Assembly (NCBI GenBank): GCA_009760855.2
Contig: WPIO01000149.1
Coordinates: forward strand, 347,501-411,500
Source: Cristatella mucedo
Taxonomy: Eukaryota > Bryozoa > Phylactolaemata > Cristatellidae
DNA length: 64,000 nucleotides
Direction: 5' to 3'
In this document: in pieces, positions 32,070 through 45,600 of the stretch
Layout of the letters: each line of letters starts with the position of its first letter
Numbering within the stretch: the first letter of the stretch is position 1
The notes under the pieces: generated by a model
Databases searched by the model: none
Told to the model about the DNA's origin: nothing
The model's input: the letters and a program-made list of their open reading frames with translations, nothing else
Translations under genes and position numbers: made by a program

Positions 32070-34376
32070 TTCAGTTTACAAAAAACTCCTAAAGATGCGC
32101 CGGGTTAAGCGCAGGCTTGAACGTCGTTTCAAGAAATCGGGTCTGATGCAGATCTAGTCAACTTCAAAAACTTCCTTCGAGTTTAAACCCGAAAGCTTAA
32201 AAACCAGGGCTTTTTCATCCGAAAGCCGGATTCCTACCAGTCGGACCCTAAACAGATTTCTAAGACAGTAAACCATTTACTGGCCAATGCTGAGAGGTCT
32301 GACTCCCCGATATTATTGACTCAGCCGAAAAGTTTTCAGCCTTCTTTGCTGAAAAAGTTGTGCACATTCGTGCCTCTATTAAGCCCCCTCAGACTAAAGC
32401 AATCGCGGCTCCACAACCTTTGACCTTCCTTCCAAGGTTCTCCGAGGTTTTTGCATGCGCTGTGGCTACCTTAATAAGGTCAAGCAAAAAGAGCTCGTCT
32501 CCTGAAGACCCCATACCTTCATCTCTGTGGTCTTCATTGGCAGTCCAACTTAGTCCTGCCATAACCAAGATTTTTAATGCTTCTCTGGGAAAAGGGGTCG
32601 TCCCCAAGTCCTTCAAATCTGCAATCGTTCGACCCATACTTAAAAAGCCTGAATTAGATACAGAGGTCCTTGCAAACTATCGCCTAGTTTCCCTTCTTCC
32701 TTTCTTGTCAAAGAGTCTTGAACAAATTGTTGCTAAGCAGCTGGTTGAACATATTGAAAAGAATGAAACGTCAGAAACATTTCAATCAGGATTCAAGAGG
32801 CAGCACTCGACTGAAACTGCTCTCTTCCGTGTTAACAATGACATTTTACGTGGCACCGACGACGGGAATGTCACTGCCCTAGCTCTGCTAGATCTGTCTG
32901 CTGCCTTCGACACCATTAATCACGATGTTCTGCTTGAACGATTGAGAGCAACGATTGGTCTGGCAGACGAAGCACGGGCGTGGTTTAAATCGTACTTGTC
33001 CGATCATGGTCAATCCGTGTCGTGTAGGGTGTCAGGTCTCACACACGAGAAGGGTCACCTGTGGAGTCCCTCAAGGGTCTGTACTTAATAATAATAATAA
33101 TAATTCACTTGATAAAGCGCCCTCAGCGAACTTAATCTCTCTCTAGGCGCTTTACATATGCTGTAAAGTGAAATGCAAATGAATGGTAAGTAAAATCATG
33201 CTTGAAAAACAAACGAAATGAATAATATAGTTAGGGTTGACATGCACAGGGTCAGCATGCAAATGTGGTTACTTAGTCCCTTGCTGTTCTCCATTTATAC
33301 ACAACCTCTAGGAAAAGTGATTAAGGCCCATGGAATAGGATATCACTTCTATGCTGATGATACTCAGCTGTATTTGTCATTGAAACCATCGGAATCTGCT
33401 GCAGCAACTGAGAAACTGAATGCTTGCCTTGCCGATATTCAATCCTGGATGTCGGAAAACTTCCTGAAATTAAGTGTCGATAAAACCAAATAGGACATTG
33501 GACATCCTAGGCGTGTGGTGGCTGGATTAAAAGGCTTCGCTCTTCTTAAAGGTGATGCTGTTGTGCGACTATCACCACGTGCTCGAAATTTAGGTGTTTT
33601 CGACAGCTGCCTCAATTTTAAAAGCTTCATTCAGAAGACTGTTTCTACAGCTAGCTATCACGTCCGATCCCTATCCAAGATTAGGAGCTGTCTTCCAGTG
33701 ACTTGCAAAAAATTTAACTAGCTCCTTAGTCTCGGCTTGATTATTGTAATTCCCTTTTGACTGGGCTGCCAAAGAAAGCAACTAGGCCACTGCAGCTGGC
33801 TATGAATATAGCTGCAAGGCTAGTCTTCAAGTCCCAGCGGTTTAGCACGTGTCTCCTTTGCTAAAAGAGCTAGGATGGATACCGGTTGACCAACGGATTC
33901 AGAGCAAAGTTCTTACGCTGACCCACAAGGCCCGCCACGGTTTGGCTCCTTCGTACCTAGCTGAACTGCTGCATCAGTTTCAGCCTGTTCGCGCCCTCAG
34001 GTCCTGTGTGAACAATTAATTAGCCGCTCCATTCCTCCGCTTAAAGACCTTTGACGACAAAAGCTTTAGCTCTGCAGGTCCGAGACTGTGGAACTCGTTT
34101 CCACGATTCTTACGCAACGACAACTACTCTCCTGCTGCCGACTATGGCTCATCTTTTTCAGCGGTCCTGAGCTGCTACTTCCATGCTACTCACTACCTCA
34201 ACTGCTCTCCCCACTCTGCTATGCTTCCCACTTTCTCTTTGTTGCGTGAGACGAAGTCTGTTGGCTACCGAAATCAGCTTAGGCTGTGAGTGCGCTATAA
34301 AAAACTCATGCGTAACACCCCACATGGTCTTTATGACTTTGTGGAGTTACAGACGGAGATACATTACATTACAAAC
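32070..34376 (+). mobile_element. L2-B LINE, longest copy, split by a nested insertion
   Basis: A non-LTR retrotransposon of the L2/CR1 type. The first part reads RRVKRRLERRFKKSGSDADL (about 32097-32156), the linker before the reverse transcriptase. The open frame 32360-33088 has the fingers/palm motifs: KSFKSAIVRPILKKPELDTE, NYRLVSLLPFLSKSLEQIV, FQSGFKRQHSTETALFRVNN and motif A, LLDLSAAFDTINHDVLLERL. A foreign L2-A 3' end interrupts it at 33088-33269. The frame resumes with [20 protein letters not shown], so the YADD catalytic motif is intact here. Later parts contain stops and frameshifts. The 3' end is the TACATTACATTAC type at about 34360-34376. No endonuclease domain was recognised, so it is 5'-truncated. 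Confidence 0.9.
33088..33269 (-). mobile_element. L2-A LINE 3' end nested in an L2-B copy
   Basis: A minus-strand insertion: ATA/ATT repeats, then the reversed hairpin (GATAAAGCGCCCTCAGCGAA, CTCTCTCTAGGCGCTTTACA), ending in GGTCAGCATGCAAATGTGG. It is flanked by the 6-base direct repeat TACTTA at 33082-33087 and 33270-33275. Removing it restores the LINE sequence seen at 28.84 kb. This is a recent 5'-truncated insertion by target-primed reverse transcription. Confidence 0.95.
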
Positions 34377-35566
34377 AGTGGAAACCTGCCGGGCGGTGGG
34401 CCTTCAGGCTGTCAAAATCGCGGTATAAACTTCATTTCAGTACCGAACGAAGCAAGCAGGCTATTAGCCATTGGCACAGACCACTGTCTGTCTCTTACCG
34501 AAATATTTTAGAGGGACTTAAAAGCCTTTCCGGGTGGATATCGAAGTAAAGTCCTTGACCTGATGTTTCGCCCCTCGATGCCGAGGTCTAGCCCCACCCC
34601 GTGCTGAAATTCCGGCTACACCATCGGTTGTAATGCTATCTGACCCAGTGCTTTCTGAATCGCTGATTTCTGCGAGCCAGCTGATTTTCGTCGTCAATTG
34701 ATTTGCTTGAAGCGACCTACTCGCGTTGACAAGCCTCGGGTCGCAGATTCATCCTAGCTGATTTCGCTCGCAATAACTTTCAGTCGCTTCATTTTTCCGG
34801 TCAATGAGTCATACTATCACCTAGGCTACCGTGGGCTTCGCTAGCCTCTTGCAGCTTTCACATCGCGAAGGCTGCAGCCGATCGCTGGCGAAAGATGCTT
34901 CGACGAGCCAGGGGCGCCTTTCGGCAGCGATACACGACGGACGCCGGCTTGCTTCCTGCCTGAGGCTCGGGACTCCCCGAGGCTCCTTTCTGCACCGATG
35001 CACTGGCCGGTGATTCGCTCACGCTTCCGGCACAACCTAGAGACTGGCACAATTCTATTTAACTAAACTGTAAACCAAGCTGCCTGCTTGTGGCTGCCTC
35101 AGCTGGGCCTTGCAGATCGATTAAAGTTGCTTGCCAGCAGCCCTAGCTAGGCTGGCAAGCGACTGGCTCATTCGTGCAACTCTTTAATGATCTACCAGGC
35201 AGCAGTGCAATTAAAAGCGAGTCAGCAACTAGCAGCAAAAAAAACGGTCACTTCAAAAGGACAAAAAAGCTAGTTTTCAGTTGCTGGATAAGTTCACGCC
35301 GAGCTGAGAGCACGCGGTTGCCCCGGCAGGCAGCAGCTACGGAATGGATTCAGGCTAAGATGCTGGCTAATGTAGTCTACCCATCGGAATGCTGGCGACC
35401 TGGCAGCCGGTCCATGGAATTCGCCTGGTCTGCCTAGAGCAGAGCCAGTTGAGACAGAGTTGAGGCAGAGCCTGCTGCTGCTGCTGCTCGTCGGTTCATC
35501 ATTAGGACCGAGTGATGCCACCGAGTATCCCATGTCCAGGCAAAATGAGGCAGCGAGGTCCAGGCG

Positions 35567-35686
35567 ACCACGTGACCAATCGCCCGGGCCCCAGTGACCA
35601 CAGGAGCAAACAGCATTGCCCATGCGACCTTGCGACCAACCAGCCGAGCCAAAGTGGCCACGTGAGCAAACAGTCCAAGCCACCAC
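35567..35686. repeat. 60-bp tandem duplication
   Basis: Two diverged copies starting GACCACGTGACCAATCGCCC (35567) and GACCTTGCGACCAACCAGCC (35627). Both contain GAGCAAACAG at the same offset. Period 60 keeps frame and gives a repeated plus-strand peptide, with no evidence that it is expressed. Confidence 0.65.
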
Positions 35687-36462
35687 GTGCCAGCAAAGGA
35701 CAGGACACGGCTAGTAATGTTGCCAAGCGACAGCTTGGGTACAGAGAAGAGGCTTTTCGATGGTGAGATCGTGCCCTGCCCCCACCTCTGACTAGCAACA
35801 GAAGCAAGAGTAAAATGCAGGTGTCACTGCGGGAAACCAGTGGAATGCAGGCGATAGATGTGTCAAGTATAGCATTCGGTTCCGGCTGCCTTCTCAACGC
35901 CGTTTTGCTCAGGCAGAATTGTCAAGTCTGCTTGGCATGGGTCATCAGATAGCTTGGTGGCGACGACATTTTGGTAGTGGCAGCCCTTCCGTTTGGATAG
36001 CAGTGCCCACCATCTGCTGCGGCACCGTTGCTCTCGGCCGCCTCCTCCGGGCCAGGCGAGCACGTGACGAATGGCAGCACGCCGAAGTACCACTGCAACA
36101 CAATTGTGGTCAGCAAAGTGCAAATATCCAGAGGTGCCGGTCAGTTAGCAAATTCATCATCTCTGTTGAATTGACAAATCCAGAACACTTGGGCAAGTGC
36201 AACTAGTACTACTACATGTGCAAATAGCCCGGTAAAAGCGTCCTGCATGGAGCTTCGGGTGGAGGGCTGCCCACTTCTTACCCAGGAAGACGATTCAGAA
36301 GCAGCACCCTCACAGATGCAGCCAGGAATATCTAACAGAAGCCAGACAGGTAGCCCCCATGATCAACTAATAGATCTATGGCTATGGTTTACAATGTACA
36401 TAGGAGGCACAATGCTAGCCATAACACTGCATAGGTATTTATGCATAACAAAATCATGTTTA

Positions 36463-36463
<1 letters not shown>

Positions 36464-36492
<29 letters not shown>
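36464..36492. repeat. (CA)n microsatellite
   Basis: About 14 CA repeats. Confidence 0.9.
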
Positions 36493-36493
<1 letters not shown>

Positions 36494-38097
36494 CTATAGA
36501 AAAATATTACAAACATGTTTTAGATACGTTTGAGGTTTAGTGAAGATTTACCTGGCTTAGCTGGTGCATACACCGTACACTGTCCTTTCTTACACAGACT
36601 CGACTGTCTCTTGGAACGGTTATTAGCATAAGGACATTTACACGAGTGTACGTCGAATCTGCATCATTGATCCGCCGCCGAAAGACTCGTTGGTGACAGA
36701 AGCACAGGAAAGCTAAGCGAAGCTCACGGGGTGAACGATGGGTGGGGTTCAAACAGCACTCACTCACCGACTGTCGTCGAATGAATACAGTCAGGTGGGC
36801 GATGCAGGCAGTATTTCGGTCGATTAAACAAAGATAAAGCCTCGAAAGAAAATGAGTAGGAAAATGCGTACGGTCATTGCGAAGCTTGGCGCCTGTGATA
36901 TGTGCCCAACATTGCCACAAAGAGCTGCAGCCATTTTGCTTCGAGATGGAACCCGGATTCGGTCACTTGCAAAATTGGTCGTCCCGTTCTCTACTTCTGC
37001 CAGGCAACATCGTGGGAAGGTTTCCAGAAAGGGCTATCATTAAAAATAGGGGAGAGGTCGTAATTATAGTCGGGCTAAACCCTAAACCCCAGACAATGTT
37101 TCTAGATGGGCGACAATAGTCTGCCAGGCAGGGCAGCCACGTGAAGTGTCAGGAGGCCGATCAATGTTTCTTCTAAAAGAGATCCACTGATTTTCAGCTA
37201 AATTGATTGAGGCTAAATAAGCAAGCAGGGCAAATGCACCTTTAGAGCAGCAACTTAAGGCTTAGGCTTAAAAATAGGCTACTTCTATACCAACCTTTTT
37301 TCGAGTGTGGGACTAAAGCCACCGCCGCCCCCGAATTGCATATTCGCCATGCATGCTCTGGGTCATATTTCCAGTGGAGGCTATACTTATTTTTCTAGAG
37401 GGGCTGCTGGCACTAAAGAGGCACAGCTTAATCGTGCACCTGCAGGGCTTCTCTTGGAAGGGGTGCATCCGGTTCGAGAGGGGAGAGGGAGCTGAGGAGG
37501 AGGCACTCCACGAGGCACCACTTGACAGTTCCGAGGCGATCCTTTGAGAGGAGGCTGCAGACTTCTTGAGTCTGCTGCCTGCTAGGAACTGTCGCATCAT
37601 AAAACCAGCTCTATAACTCGGTAAACAGGCGTGACCTATGGGCACATACAATGGCAAGACGTGTCTTAACGGTCGCACGGCAACTTCGGCTGCCTGAATC
37701 CCTTTGTCATAGCTGCTCCAAACATGCATGAACACAAAGAACAATTGATACCGCAAAATATAATGGGCTAATACTATTACTAAAAGGTCATCACGAAACG
37801 GTATTGCATGTGATCAACGATTTTCGCTCGGTAGAAAGAATTGCATCCCTACAACTGATCTGCAATCGGCGATCGGATGGAGTTTAGCTCGGTAGCAAGC
37901 AACGTTAGTACCCTATGGATGCATAGATGCATAGACTTCTCAAAAGCTTCAATTATGCAGGAGCTATCAGGCTGTGCTTGCACGGTCTCATTCTAGTTCG
38001 CCCTACTTGCTATCTTTTATTCTAGAGGGTTAAACTGGGCCTCTTTGAATCTGATCTTTAAGAGTGGACACGTTGGGGGAATAAGTACAAGTACAGA

Positions 38098-38245
38098 TCG
38101 GTTGAATCAACAGCACTCACACATACAGCGTAAAAGAGCCATAGCATCTTTCACCCACCTGCCGGCCGCACGACTCGAATCCACGGCCTACAGGTCGTGA
38201 AGTGCGAGCACCTTACCATTGGGCTAAGTCCCAGTGGCCCAAGAA
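38098..38245 (-). mobile_element. tRNA-derived SINE, diverged, minus
   Basis: Box B-like GTGGATTCGAGTC at about 38173-38185 and a head GCCCAATGGTAAGGTGCTCG (reverse complement at about 38205-38226) are visible. The tail side keeps only a GTTGAATCAACAG / GAGCC trace. Confidence 0.6.
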
Positions 38246-39547
38246 AACACCACCTGATTTCACTGCCTCATTTATATAGCGACAGACGGACCGTCACCGG
38301 CTTTCAGTGCTTTTTTCTTGCAGGCAATAAACAAGTGAAAGCAGTAGGACTCAAGTCCACTACCTGCAACCCTCAGGGCATAGCATATTCACACGAGGCC
38401 GGGCGATTTCAAGAATAGCAAACTCTTTCGTCTGCAATCACGCACTGCCGGTAGGCTGTAACAACCAGCAGACGACTCTGAAACATACATAACTATTTTC
38501 TCGCATCGTGGAAGCTATACTATCCTTGCAGCTGCTTCATATCGTTATTGATTATCATTATTATTATCATTATTGATTATCGTTATTCATATCGTTATCG
38601 TTATTGCCCAGAGGTCTGTTGAAACAAAGTAAAAACCCTTGAACCAAAAAGCTATTATCTCTGACGGAGCGCACTTGCAGTTATCTCTGCCATCCCTTCC
38701 CGCAGGGGCATGTAGCTGAACTAGGGGTAGTTTACCCGGGTGGGGGTGGAGCAAAGTGGCACAGCCCACGCAAACGAGAAAGAGGCTGGCCCATGGCACT
38801 CTCTCGAAAACGAGTTTTATTTTTCCCCCGACGAACTGGTAAAGTATAAGACTGAGCGCCCACATGCCAATCACGTGGGGATCACGCGGAGAGCCCTGCT
38901 AAGGAGCATTAGCTACGTTGTAGCTAGTAGTAGCTGCGTAGCTACGCCCTCCACACCTCAAACGCTACAATGACATCCGTGACTCCTGCATTGCATTAGT
39001 GACAGGATACCCCGGCGCCATCTTTTCACGACTGCTCGCCAGTGCCTGCGGCCAGCCGTTGACGAGCTCAGCAAGACACGCTGCGCCTAGGATGCTAGTT
39101 TCTCAGCAGCACAGGCGATCAAACAAAGACGTTGACAGCAACTGCGATGCCCGGATGTAGAAAGACCAAGTGATTTCGGGATTTATGGCTATGCAGGCAT
39201 GCACTTAATAAAGCCCACACACTTTGTGCATGGTAAAAGCCCTTGTGCAAGATGGAGCATTCGATCACTTTGCCTTAGCTGCCACAGATCGTGAAAAGCA
39301 GTAAGGCACTAGAAGCAAAAGCAATAGCCGTTGTTGGCAACTCACCTCCAGCATCGGCGACCTCTTCAATGCACGCAGCCTGGCATCAGTTCTAAAATGT
39401 TGCAAGCAGCATCGAGATATTTGGTGTGCGCACCATGTGCACACATCTGCATACGTGAGGCATTGGCATTTGAAACGCTTCACGTGCTGCTCAAAGGGCT
39501 ACAGACAAGTAGATGGCTCTGGACAAGACACCATCACCACCACACGA

Positions 39548-39591
<44 letters not shown>

Positions 39592-39618
39592 TTCGGAACA
39601 ATTCGCATGAGGTCATGC
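38246..39618. other. 3' flank of ACER3
   Basis: Holds the presumed ACER3 3' UTR next to the stop codon at 39619. The first usable minus-strand AATAAA is at 38816-38821, about 0.8 kb downstream, and is only a candidate poly(A) signal. An ATTATT-rich segment lies at about 38540-38600. A CT tract (39547-39583) is inside the likely UTR. Confidence 0.4.
39547..39583. repeat. (CT)n microsatellite, ACER3 3' flank
   Basis: CT repeats ending 36 bases before the ACER3 stop codon coordinate; on the ACER3 sense strand this is (GA)n in the 3' UTR. Confidence 0.9.
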
Positions 39619-42600
39619 TCATAGCAAGAAAGACCAAGAAGTGCCAATCAACACGGTGGCACCGTACGATAGCCCTTGGCCAGCTACGTACGCGAAAAGA
39701 ACGCTAAGATAGGTTCCTGCTCCAGCAAAAACGTGCCACCAGGCGTGCAACTGGGTGACTGGCTTCAATTCATCTGCTAGATACGCTCGAACATTCCTGC
39801 AAGTAATTCGCAACGAGAGCATCGTTCCTGCTGCTGAATGAGATTGAAGTTGCATCAGCAGGCGCGATGCACATCGACCGAAAGTGGCGAGGCGCAAGCA
39901 ACGCGGGCAGACAGGCAGTGGAACAGTCACGAAATCTCACCCACAGCTCCGGTCAGCTGGATGCCCAGGCTGACCGAAGGGGGGGGGGCTGCTGATCGAG
40001 TACACAACGCGACGGGGCATGTGCAACCCTTGCATTCTACTACTCACGGCGCTCGACAACCTGCAATCTGCACCCACAGGCAGCGACTCGGCGGATGCTA
40101 GCATCGAGCATGCATCTCTCCTCGTCGGTCTCTCCTCACCGAGCAGCTGCACAGCGCACAGGTGCAGAGGGAGGAACTGTGGAGCAGGGCGCCAGCAGCC
40201 ACTTTTACACGAGGGGGAGGTGCGATTCACTTGATTCTACTCTCGCCTCATGAAATCGGCTCCATCACTTCGACAAACTGTTGTAACTTATGCCGATCAA
40301 GCGACTTACAAATGAGCTCACGAATAAAACAACGTGCTGACCAAGATATGCAATGGCAATAGGACAGAATACCAATGATACTCAGCCGATCAACACGCTG
40401 CCCGAGGTTACTGCCACTGCACCAGCGCTTCAGCAGCAACAAGTAGGCGTAGCAAAAACAGAAACAGCCGCAAAGCAGCCGCCAGCGACGGCTGATGCCA
40501 GGAAAGCATCCGTCGAGCATGCATCAGTCGATCTATCGGGCGATTTCAGATCGTACGTGCAGCCGGAGGGGATGCACACAGCAGGAAGGCCAGCCACGAC
40601 CCCTTCAAGCACACTCACCTCTCCAGCAGAGAGAGTCCGCGGAGCAGATCGGCACACGAGCACAACGTAAGTGCACCTGGCAATGCCAAGACGAGAGGGG
40701 CAAAGCCAACATTGAGGGCACGAGGTCTCGTGGTGGGTAGTTGGGTGGGTGGGTGGGTGGGGGTAGGTATCTAGTGCCAAGAACTGCCGTGCCACGAGCA
40801 TAGAAAATCACGAGCAGGTCTGTGGCAGAGATGCGGTTGCTATCAACTTGGCTCGTAAGCAATGCGCGACATGCTGGCTGTTACCTGACATTAGCGCACA
40901 TGTGAATGTCGATATTCCACAGTACAAAGCCAAACAAATAAGTTGCGAGTGAAGCCACAAGGAGGCGTGGATCAGAATCACGGTACCTGAATAACCACAA
41001 ATGAATAATAATGTATTTATAATAATAATAATGCATTTGATATAGCGCCTTCAGAGAACTAAATCTCTTTCTAGGCACTTTACATTTGCTCCAAAGGAGA
41101 CACGATCGAATGGTTAGTGGTAGCATGCTCAATAAACAACAGGAATTACATGGTTAGGGGTGACATGCACACGGTCAGCATGCAAATGTGGTTAGTAGCA
41201 GCATGCACAGTATCAGCATGTATAGGCACATAAAGTACGAATCACAGGGACCCACTACACGCTATCATAAATAGATGCGTTTCTATAGTTTCTTTTTAAA
41301 TGTGGACAAGTTAAGAGATGTCGTGATGCAAGTCGGGAGTGAGTTCCAGGCTTTGGGAGCATACGAACTAAAGGTACGGTCTCCTAAGGATTTGAGATTT
41401 GTATGGGGTATGGGTAAACAGTTAGATTCCGAAAAGTGGGTGGTACGATGCCAGCCTGGTGGGGGAGTAGATCTGATAGGTAGGATGGAGCCAAAGAATG
41501 AAGGAACCTAAAAGTAAGAGGCAAAACCTTGAAGTCGATACGTTGCTTGACTTGGAGAGAAGTGGTGTGATGTGGCAACTGCAAAGCTCACGAAAGACAA
41601 GCCTAGCTGAAGAGTGGTGAACCTTGATGGCACACTAGGGAAGGAGGTGGCTTTTCCCGACCTCGGTCCTGAGGTCGTGGGTTCGAATCCTGCCGTGGGC
41701 AAACATTTATCGCCGCTGCAAGCAGTGGTGATAGCCGTAAAGGCTCTTCTGTTGCTATACAAAACGCTTTTAATTCAGCTAGAATTTTTTTTACACCAGC
41801 TGTGAGCGCCTGATTGCACAGGACGGTGGACCAGCAAGCAGTGAGCTACAGAAGTCAAGACGGGATGTCACAAATGCATGGACCTATTTAGATGTGGTGG
41901 TATCCCTGTCTAAATAAGCCCGAATTTTTGCAATTCTATGTAACTGCCAGTAGGCTTGAGTGGTGACGCAAAATACTGTGCAAAAAAATGCAAGAATGCA
42001 TATCGTGCACAATAAGCAAAGCAGCAACTACCAAGCTCACGAAATCTTGTGCACATGACACGTATATGCAGGTAACTATAAACTGTTTTTAGAAAGTATT
42101 AAGATGTACTGGGAACATGGATTCTAACACTAGCCGAGCTCTGGACCAGTGCTAAATGGGAAGACAGTTTTCGACTGACTCACAGTGCTGCCCCTTCACA
42201 GGAAAATATTAAGTGAAATCACAAATGCGCAATCCCAAAATCCAGATGCCGACCATCAACCGTTTCCTCGCTGCACGGAGACTAGTACATTTACTAGCGA
42301 TTCTTGTGGCAATCTAGCACCGAATAGTTTCTTATCGCTTCTTTGTCAGTCATCGAGGTAACATCCCCACTTCCGGACTACTCACCCCCCTTCAGTGCCC
42401 AAGCTATCTCAATGCCCACCTTCCACAAGCCTGCCACCACTGACCTCGTTCGAAGCTATTCTCCAGTGCAAGAAGACTGTCAACCATCTAGACCCCAAAT
42501 CTAACGTCCTCCTTCTGAGATGTCTAGAGTTTTAGCTGGCCAGCATAGTTACCATAATGACAAGGGTCTTAGCCCAGGGGTAAGGTGCTTGTTCTCAATG

Positions 42601-45600
42601 ACTCGGGACGTGGGTTCGAATCCTGCAGTGGCCGATCCTTTAACTGACAACTACAGGCATCGGTGATAGCCGTGAAGGCTCTTCTGCCGCAGCTACGACT
42701 TACGAAGAGTCTCTCTGCTCGTTCTGCTGGATCTCTCGGCAGCTTCTGTGACCATTTATTATCAAGTCTTTCTTGAGCACCTATTATCTTTTCTTGGCAT
42801 AAATGGTACCGCAATGATGTATTACAGATCCTATCTCACTCGGATATCTCAGAGTACTGATTTCAACGGAGAAATAATCATCCGAGGAGCCTTCAATGTA
42901 TGGGATACCACAGGGATCCTTAGGGGGGCATAGTCCTTTTCCTCTTCAACAGTTTATACATTCCATCTAAACGATGAAATTGCCACGCACAATCCAGTCT
43001 GTCATTTTTATTCAGATGACACACCGTGTTCATGTTAGCACTCATGTCCTGGAACCCTCCCTTCCTTCCAAGACATCGATCTCTCCTATGGTCCAGTGTA
43101 GCATGTACTGCTGACATTCACACCTGGGTGTAGGCAGCAAACTTTCTCAAACTGAATGACAATACAACCAGCTTGATACCTAAAGACAAACCTAGCAGTA
43201 CTCGGATATTGGAAAGCCTAACCCTCAAAAAATGGTTTGGGCCAGCAAGCACGTCTTCTGTAGTGGCAGAATTCAACCATCGTGCCTCCTATTCCAAAGT
43301 GATCTCTTAAAAGACGACCCAATCAGCTTCACAGTCAAGTTATGCCCACTTTCAGCATCTTAACATTTGCTCCAGCTATCTGTCTCTCTCAAGTACGTCG
43401 TCCTCAGGATCTGAATCGTACGAACCTACATCTTCCGATACAAATCGTTCACCAATGCCTCTAAAAAACCCTCAAACCCTTTCAATTTGCGTACTCCCAA
43501 AAAGAGTAACTCATTACCGACCAATGTCACGACACCCCATGACCAGGCGACAATTACAAAAAAAAGATAAATAGAACCAACTTTTTCCTCACAGCAGTGG
43601 CTCTATCAGTGTGAATTGTCCACTCTGTGCCCATCCAAGCATGCTGACAAAATGCTTTGCTATCATCAACCAAGTGACATGCTTCCTTCCCAGCACAGAT
43701 ACAGTGCATATAAATAGATTTGATTTTCCATGGGCACTACAGAGGCGTCTTTTCTTATTAATCTGATCCGACACGACCTTTTTTTTTTATAAAAGCTAAA
43801 CGGCTCAGCTCGGTAAGAACTAGTCTGGACTCACGCCAACACCGACATTAGTCGAGTGGCTGATGCTACGCTAGCCGCACTATGTGCTACTCACATGTAG
43901 ATTCGACACGAGCAGACGGTCATCACCATCACCGTGATGGCATAGCCGACCTGCACGATAAAGCTGCGACTAGCAAGCGGCATATGCGCGCATATTGCAG
44001 TGCCAAAGTACAGGCGGCAGCTAAAATCGGTACCCACCAAGAAGAACAAGTGGACTCGAAGGACCAGGTACGTCTGCAAGAAGGCAAGACAAAAGTTGAG
44101 AAAACATCGGGACTTGCTGCTGCAGCACGGTCGCACCCCCATTGACGGCTTGCCAGCAAGCCTCAAGCAGGAAAGCTGACAAAAAGCCTGACGACGACGA
44201 CGACGACGCGTGGAGCCGCTAGTTCGCCGATCACAGCCAAACGTCCGCAGAAGCCATTACGCGACGGAGGAAACTGCTCTTTGGCACACCCGAGTTTACT
44301 GCATGACGGCGAGTCGTTTGAATGCGTGCTCTACGACAACGGCATGCAATTATCATCAGCCTTTTCGTGGATGCAGCCGCTCGTTCTCATCGCGGACAGT
44401 GAGCGAGAAGTCGTTCTCGAATGCTCGGCCGAGCGAGCAGGCCATCTCTCGTGATTCGTCCTTCGTGTGCTTATGCGAGTGCTGTCACTGTGCATGCTGC
44501 CACTAACCACACTTGCATGCTGACCTTGTGCATGCCACCCCTAACCATGTTATTCATGTTGTTTATCAAGCATGGTATTACTCATCATTCAATCGAGTTT
44601 CCCGTTGCAGCAAATGTAAAGCGCCTTGAAAGAGATTGAGTTCTCTGGGGGCACTTTATCAAGTGCACTATTATTAAAATTATTATTGCTCCTCCTCCTT
44701 GCTTCCTCTTTGCCTCTCTTTTCTCTTTCCGAAAGTGACAGTAGAGGCAACAGCAGCCGACGAGGGGGGCATTGATGTACCGCTCGAGGTAAGGCACTCG
44801 CACGGACACTAGCCTAGGCGATCGAACTCTTCCATTCGGAACGCAGCCGCCTCGAGGACAGGTCGATGTGGCGTGAGAGTGGTCAACGTGGTCGCGTGGT
44901 CAACGCAGTGCCGCTGCCGCTTACCACTGTCGTGATGACGAAGTACATGACGAGGGCAATGAGAAGGGGCACATTCAGGCTGCCCTTCTTACGACCGATC
45001 TCGATCCTGCGAAAAGCAAACCAACGCAGGGCCTCTGTGCTACCGACGTTTCGACGACGGCGGCCGCACAGCAAGAAAGACGCAAGCATTCGAACGCAGT
45101 TGATGGGAGGGGGGCACGCGCGTGCGCGCAAATCCAACGTAAAACCTGCATCGACTTGGGCGTAACGCCAGGAGGGGGAGCAGGATGCGAGATCGCGCTG
45201 CTCAGCAGGCACTGCTGCTGCTGCTGCTGCGGCGGCAGCGTGCAGCAGCACACCCGTCCGAAGGCACGTCTGAAGCGCACAGCTCGTCGGGGGGGGGGAA
45301 CCGCGAGCCGGAGCACCGCGCACCCTACCCGCGCTGATGCCGGCTACCAGCCACGGCCAGCGAGCAGCAGCAGGCGTGTCGTTACTTTCAACCGAAGCCT
45401 ACGGTGGGTGGGTGGGGGGAGCCGCTTCCGTGAACAACGGCTCCAGAAGAAGAAGCCTCGAGCGCGCCGAGCTCACGCACAGCGCACGGCCTACGGACCG
45501 AGCGCCATCGACGGCGGAGTAAGCTGCCGCCGCCCAGCATTGCGCGCCTGTCACGTGTACAGCAGCAGCCTGGCGGCTGTCGGGCGCCGGCGGCCGCCCT

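Larger units (their letters stand above)
34377..38097. other. Unassigned sequence, 3.7 kb
   Basis: No gene identified. It contains an inverted repeat (GCTTGCCAGC with GCTGGCAAGC, 35129-35161), a 60-bp tandem duplication and a CA microsatellite, both listed separately. Short open frames around 36537-36920 (minus), 37313-37756 (minus) and 37353-37547 (plus) were examined and show no known domain. Confidence 0.35.

Noticed and set aside
37313-37756. Minus-strand 147-residue frame, with a plus-strand frame 37353-37547 opposite
   Set aside because: Neither shows a known domain or convincing splice sites, and composition does not favour either strand.
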